Positions 62,493 to 64,000 of a DNA stretch of 64,000 nucleotides are shown here, in pieces. Source of the DNA: Methylophaga marina (GTDB lineage: Bacteria; Pseudomonadota; Gammaproteobacteria; Nitrosococcales; Methylophagaceae); NCBI RefSeq assembly GCF_030296755.1, contig NZ_AP027741.1, forward strand, positions 124,001-188,000, given 5' to 3'. The translations under genes were made by a program, and so were the position numbers. The notes beneath the pieces are model-generated. The model saw only the letters and a list, made by a program, of their open reading frames with translations, ran no database searches and was not told the origin of the DNA. Positions within the stretch are counted from its first letter, which is position 1; the number at the start of each line of letters is the position of its first letter.

Positions 62493-63182
62493 TTACACTG
62501 TCAGGTATTGTTTAATCTTAGCTGCATCCACATTTTCACGCAGATCTTCATGAATTAAATTACCTTTTTCGATCACCATGATGCGATCAGCGATATCCAT
62601 AGTAAAGCTTAAAACCTGTTCTGATACGACAATGGTTATCTCACGCATTTGACGAATTTCATTTAAAACGCGGGCGATATCCTTAATGATAGACGGCTGA
62701 ATACCTTCCGTCGGTTCATCCAATAACAATACTTTAGGATTAGTCACCAACGCACGTGCTATCGCTAATTGCTGCTGCTGACCACCCGATAGATTACCGC
62801 CTTTACGATGACGCATTTCATGCAGCACAGGAAACAATGAAAAAATATCTTCCGGTATCGACTTCTGCTTTGATACCTGTAGACCTGTTTCAATATTTTC
62901 CTGAACGGTCAGATTAGGGAAAATCATTCGACCTTGGGGCACATAGGCAAGACCATTCGCCACACGTTTGTAGCTTTCCATGCCACTGAGATCTTGCCCT
63001 TCCAAATTCACTTTTGTCGACTGACTAGGCAAAATCCCCATTAAAGATTTAAATAAGGTGGTTTTACCCATGCCATTTCGGCCCATAATCGCCAATGTTT
63101 CATTTTTTTCAGCTTTAAAACTGATTTCATGAATGACTTCACTCTGGCCATAACTGACTTGCAGGTTTTCAACTTCGAACAT
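62493..63182 (-). CDS. urtE: Urea ABC transporter ATP-binding protein UrtE
   Basis: The 229-residue ABC ATPase has Walker A GRNGMGKTT, Q-loop VPQGRMIFPNLT, signature LSGGQQQQLAIARAL, Walker B LLLDEPTEGIQP and a His/Gln switch (VVSEQ). It belongs to the LivF-like branch of branched-chain amino-acid/urea importers. The ILPSQSTKVNLEGQDLS segment and position next to urtD and the urease genes identify it as UrtE. It powers high-affinity urea uptake. Confidence 0.93.
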   Translation of the reverse strand: MFEVENLQVSYGQSEVIHEISFKAEKNETLAIMGRNGMGKTTLFKSLMGILPSQSTKVNLEGQDLSGMESYKRVANGLAYVPQGRMIFPNLTVQENIETGLQVSKQKSIPEDIFSLFPVLHEMRHRKGGNLSGGQQQQLAIARALVTNPKVLLLDEPTEGIQPSIIKDIARVLNEIRQMREITIVVSEQVLSFTMDIADRIMVIEKGNLIHEDLRENVDAAKIKQYLTV

Positions 63183-63205
63183 GTTTTTATCTCCTCAATA
63201 CCTGA

Positions 63206-63952
63206 TTAATGGCCCAGATAGACTTCAATGACTTTTTCGTCATTTTGTACATTATCCATCGCACCTTCAGCCAGAATTTTCCCTTGATGTAATACCGTGA
63301 CCTTACGAGCAATTTTTTTCACAAATTCCATATCATGTTCAATCACAATCACTGAACGGTTTTGACAAATTCGGTTAAGTAACTCGGCTGTTTCGTCACG
63401 TTCCTTCGCACTCATGCCTGCCACTGGCTCATCCAGCATCAGTAGTTCAGGGTCCTGCATCAATAGCATGCCAATCTCTAACCATTGTTTTTGGCCGTGA
63501 CTGAGCACGGCCGCTTCTGTATCGAGCTCGTCCAGTAGTTGGATTTCTTCTGCTATTTGTAAAACAGTGTCACGAACTTTATCGGTCGATTTGAAAAATA
63601 AACTGCCAAATACGCCACGGCCTTCTGGATAAGAGACTTCCAGATTTTCATACACACTCAGGTTTTCGTAGATAGAGGGAGTTTGGAATTTTCGTCCGAC
63701 TCCTGTTCTGACGATTTCGTGTTCAGCTTGTTTAGTGAGTTCATGATTTTTGAATTTAATCGAGCCTGAACTCGCTTTTGTCTTGCCACAAATTAAGTCC
63801 AGCAAAGTGGTTTTACCGGCCCCATTAGGACCGATAATCACACGAAGTTCATTTTTGTCGATATACATATTCAATGTATCAACCGCTTTGAAGCCATCAA
63901 ATGAGACTGTCAGGTCTTCAATCGCTAACAGAAAATCAGTAGAGGTACTCAT
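63206..63952 (-). CDS. urtD: Urea ABC transporter ATP-binding protein UrtD
   Basis: The 248-residue LivG-like ATPase has Walker A GPNGAGKTTL, GVGRKFQTPSIYENLSVYENLE, an ABC signature region LSHGQKQWLEIGMLLMQ (the motif reads LSHGQ, typical of UrtD), Walker B LLMLDEPVAGMS and the switch His in VIVIEHDMEFV. It starts one base inside the urtC stop codon (TAATG), and urtE follows after 23 bases. Confidence 0.95.
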   Translation of the reverse strand: MSTSTDFLLAIEDLTVSFDGFKAVDTLNMYIDKNELRVIIGPNGAGKTTLLDLICGKTKASSGSIKFKNHELTKQAEHEIVRTGVGRKFQTPSIYENLSVYENLEVSYPEGRGVFGSLFFKSTDKVRDTVLQIAEEIQLLDELDTEAAVLSHGQKQWLEIGMLLMQDPELLMLDEPVAGMSAKERDETAELLNRICQNRSVIVIEHDMEFVKKIARKVTVLHQGKILAEGAMDNVQNDEKVIEVYLGH

Positions 63953-64000
63953 TATTTAGCTCCTTCCAATTCAGCTTTTTGTTCAAGTGCATCTTTTCCT
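63952..64000 (-). CDS. urtC: Urea ABC transporter permease UrtC, C-terminal end
   Basis: An open frame enters from the window edge and ends GKDALEQKAELEGAK with TAA at 63954-63952, overlapping the urtD ATG by one base. The piece is too short for domain recognition. The assignment rests on the standard urtABCDE order. Confidence 0.6.
   Translation of the reverse strand, partial: GKDALEQKAELEGAK

Overview
The window looks like chromosome from a methylotrophic gammaproteobacterium, probably Methylophaga-like. This is inferred from a formaldehyde-activating-enzyme homologue, a quinoprotein-associated SoxYZ carrier with its zinc metallohydrolase, a urea transporter plus urease block, and the general gene style. 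No rRNA, insertion sequence, prophage or CRISPR array was seen. One tRNA (Val, TAC) is present.

Bases 1-19320 form the most unusual block, all on the minus strand. In transcription order it reads: ECF sigma factor, FecR-type anti-sigma, a large STN-containing TonB-dependent receptor, two tandem paralogous secreted proteins of unknown function, an acidic RTX calcium-binding protein with a terminator behind it, an 11-gene hybrid type II secretion / type IV pilus-like operon (major pseudopilin, GspF, GspE, PilM-, PilN-, PilO- and PilP-like proteins, a TPR secretin, three minor pseudopilins), and a type I secretion ABC exporter cut by the window edge. The order resembles hemophore systems of the Has type (sigma/anti-sigma/receptor/secreted protein/ABC exporter) with a T2SS-like machine set between the RTX substrate and its exporter.

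Bases 19.7-35.9 kb are mixed housekeeping and signalling genes: a dienelactone hydrolase, a ZntB-type transporter, tRNA-Val, a NERD/zinc-ribbon protein, a YpfJ-type metallopeptidase, a PTS EIIC-EAL fusion, a TetR-controlled operon (DUF4242, MBL hydrolase, SoxYZ-like carrier) whose two operators are identical 17-mers, a hybrid histidine kinase, cardiolipin synthase, a stand-alone RAM protein, an AaeA remnant and a Fur-box flavodoxin. Bases 36.0-41.2 kb hold a czcICBA-type metal efflux operon in which czcC and czcB are damaged and fused by deletion. Bases 41.3-51.3 kb carry an esterase, a diguanylate cyclase, a periplasmic catalase-like peroxidase, a Fae-like protein, two zinc alcohol dehydrogenases, a chemoreceptor with a sigma-28 promoter and an RMD1-family protein.

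Bases 52.2-64.0 kb are a urea-use region on the minus strand: urtC(partial)-urtD-urtE-ureDABC-ureEFG-hupE, followed by a hybrid kinase whose N-terminus is an NCS1-type permease and by its LuxR-type response regulator. This may be a transporter-like nitrogen-compound sensor.

An important caveat: six genes (gspF, the pilP-like gene, ypfJ, czcB, czcC, ureC) are each broken by the lack of one base in a run of 6-7 identical bases, and adding one base restores family-typical lengths. Systematic homopolymer under-calling is the simplest explanation, although all six sites also have the form of -1 slippery heptamers.
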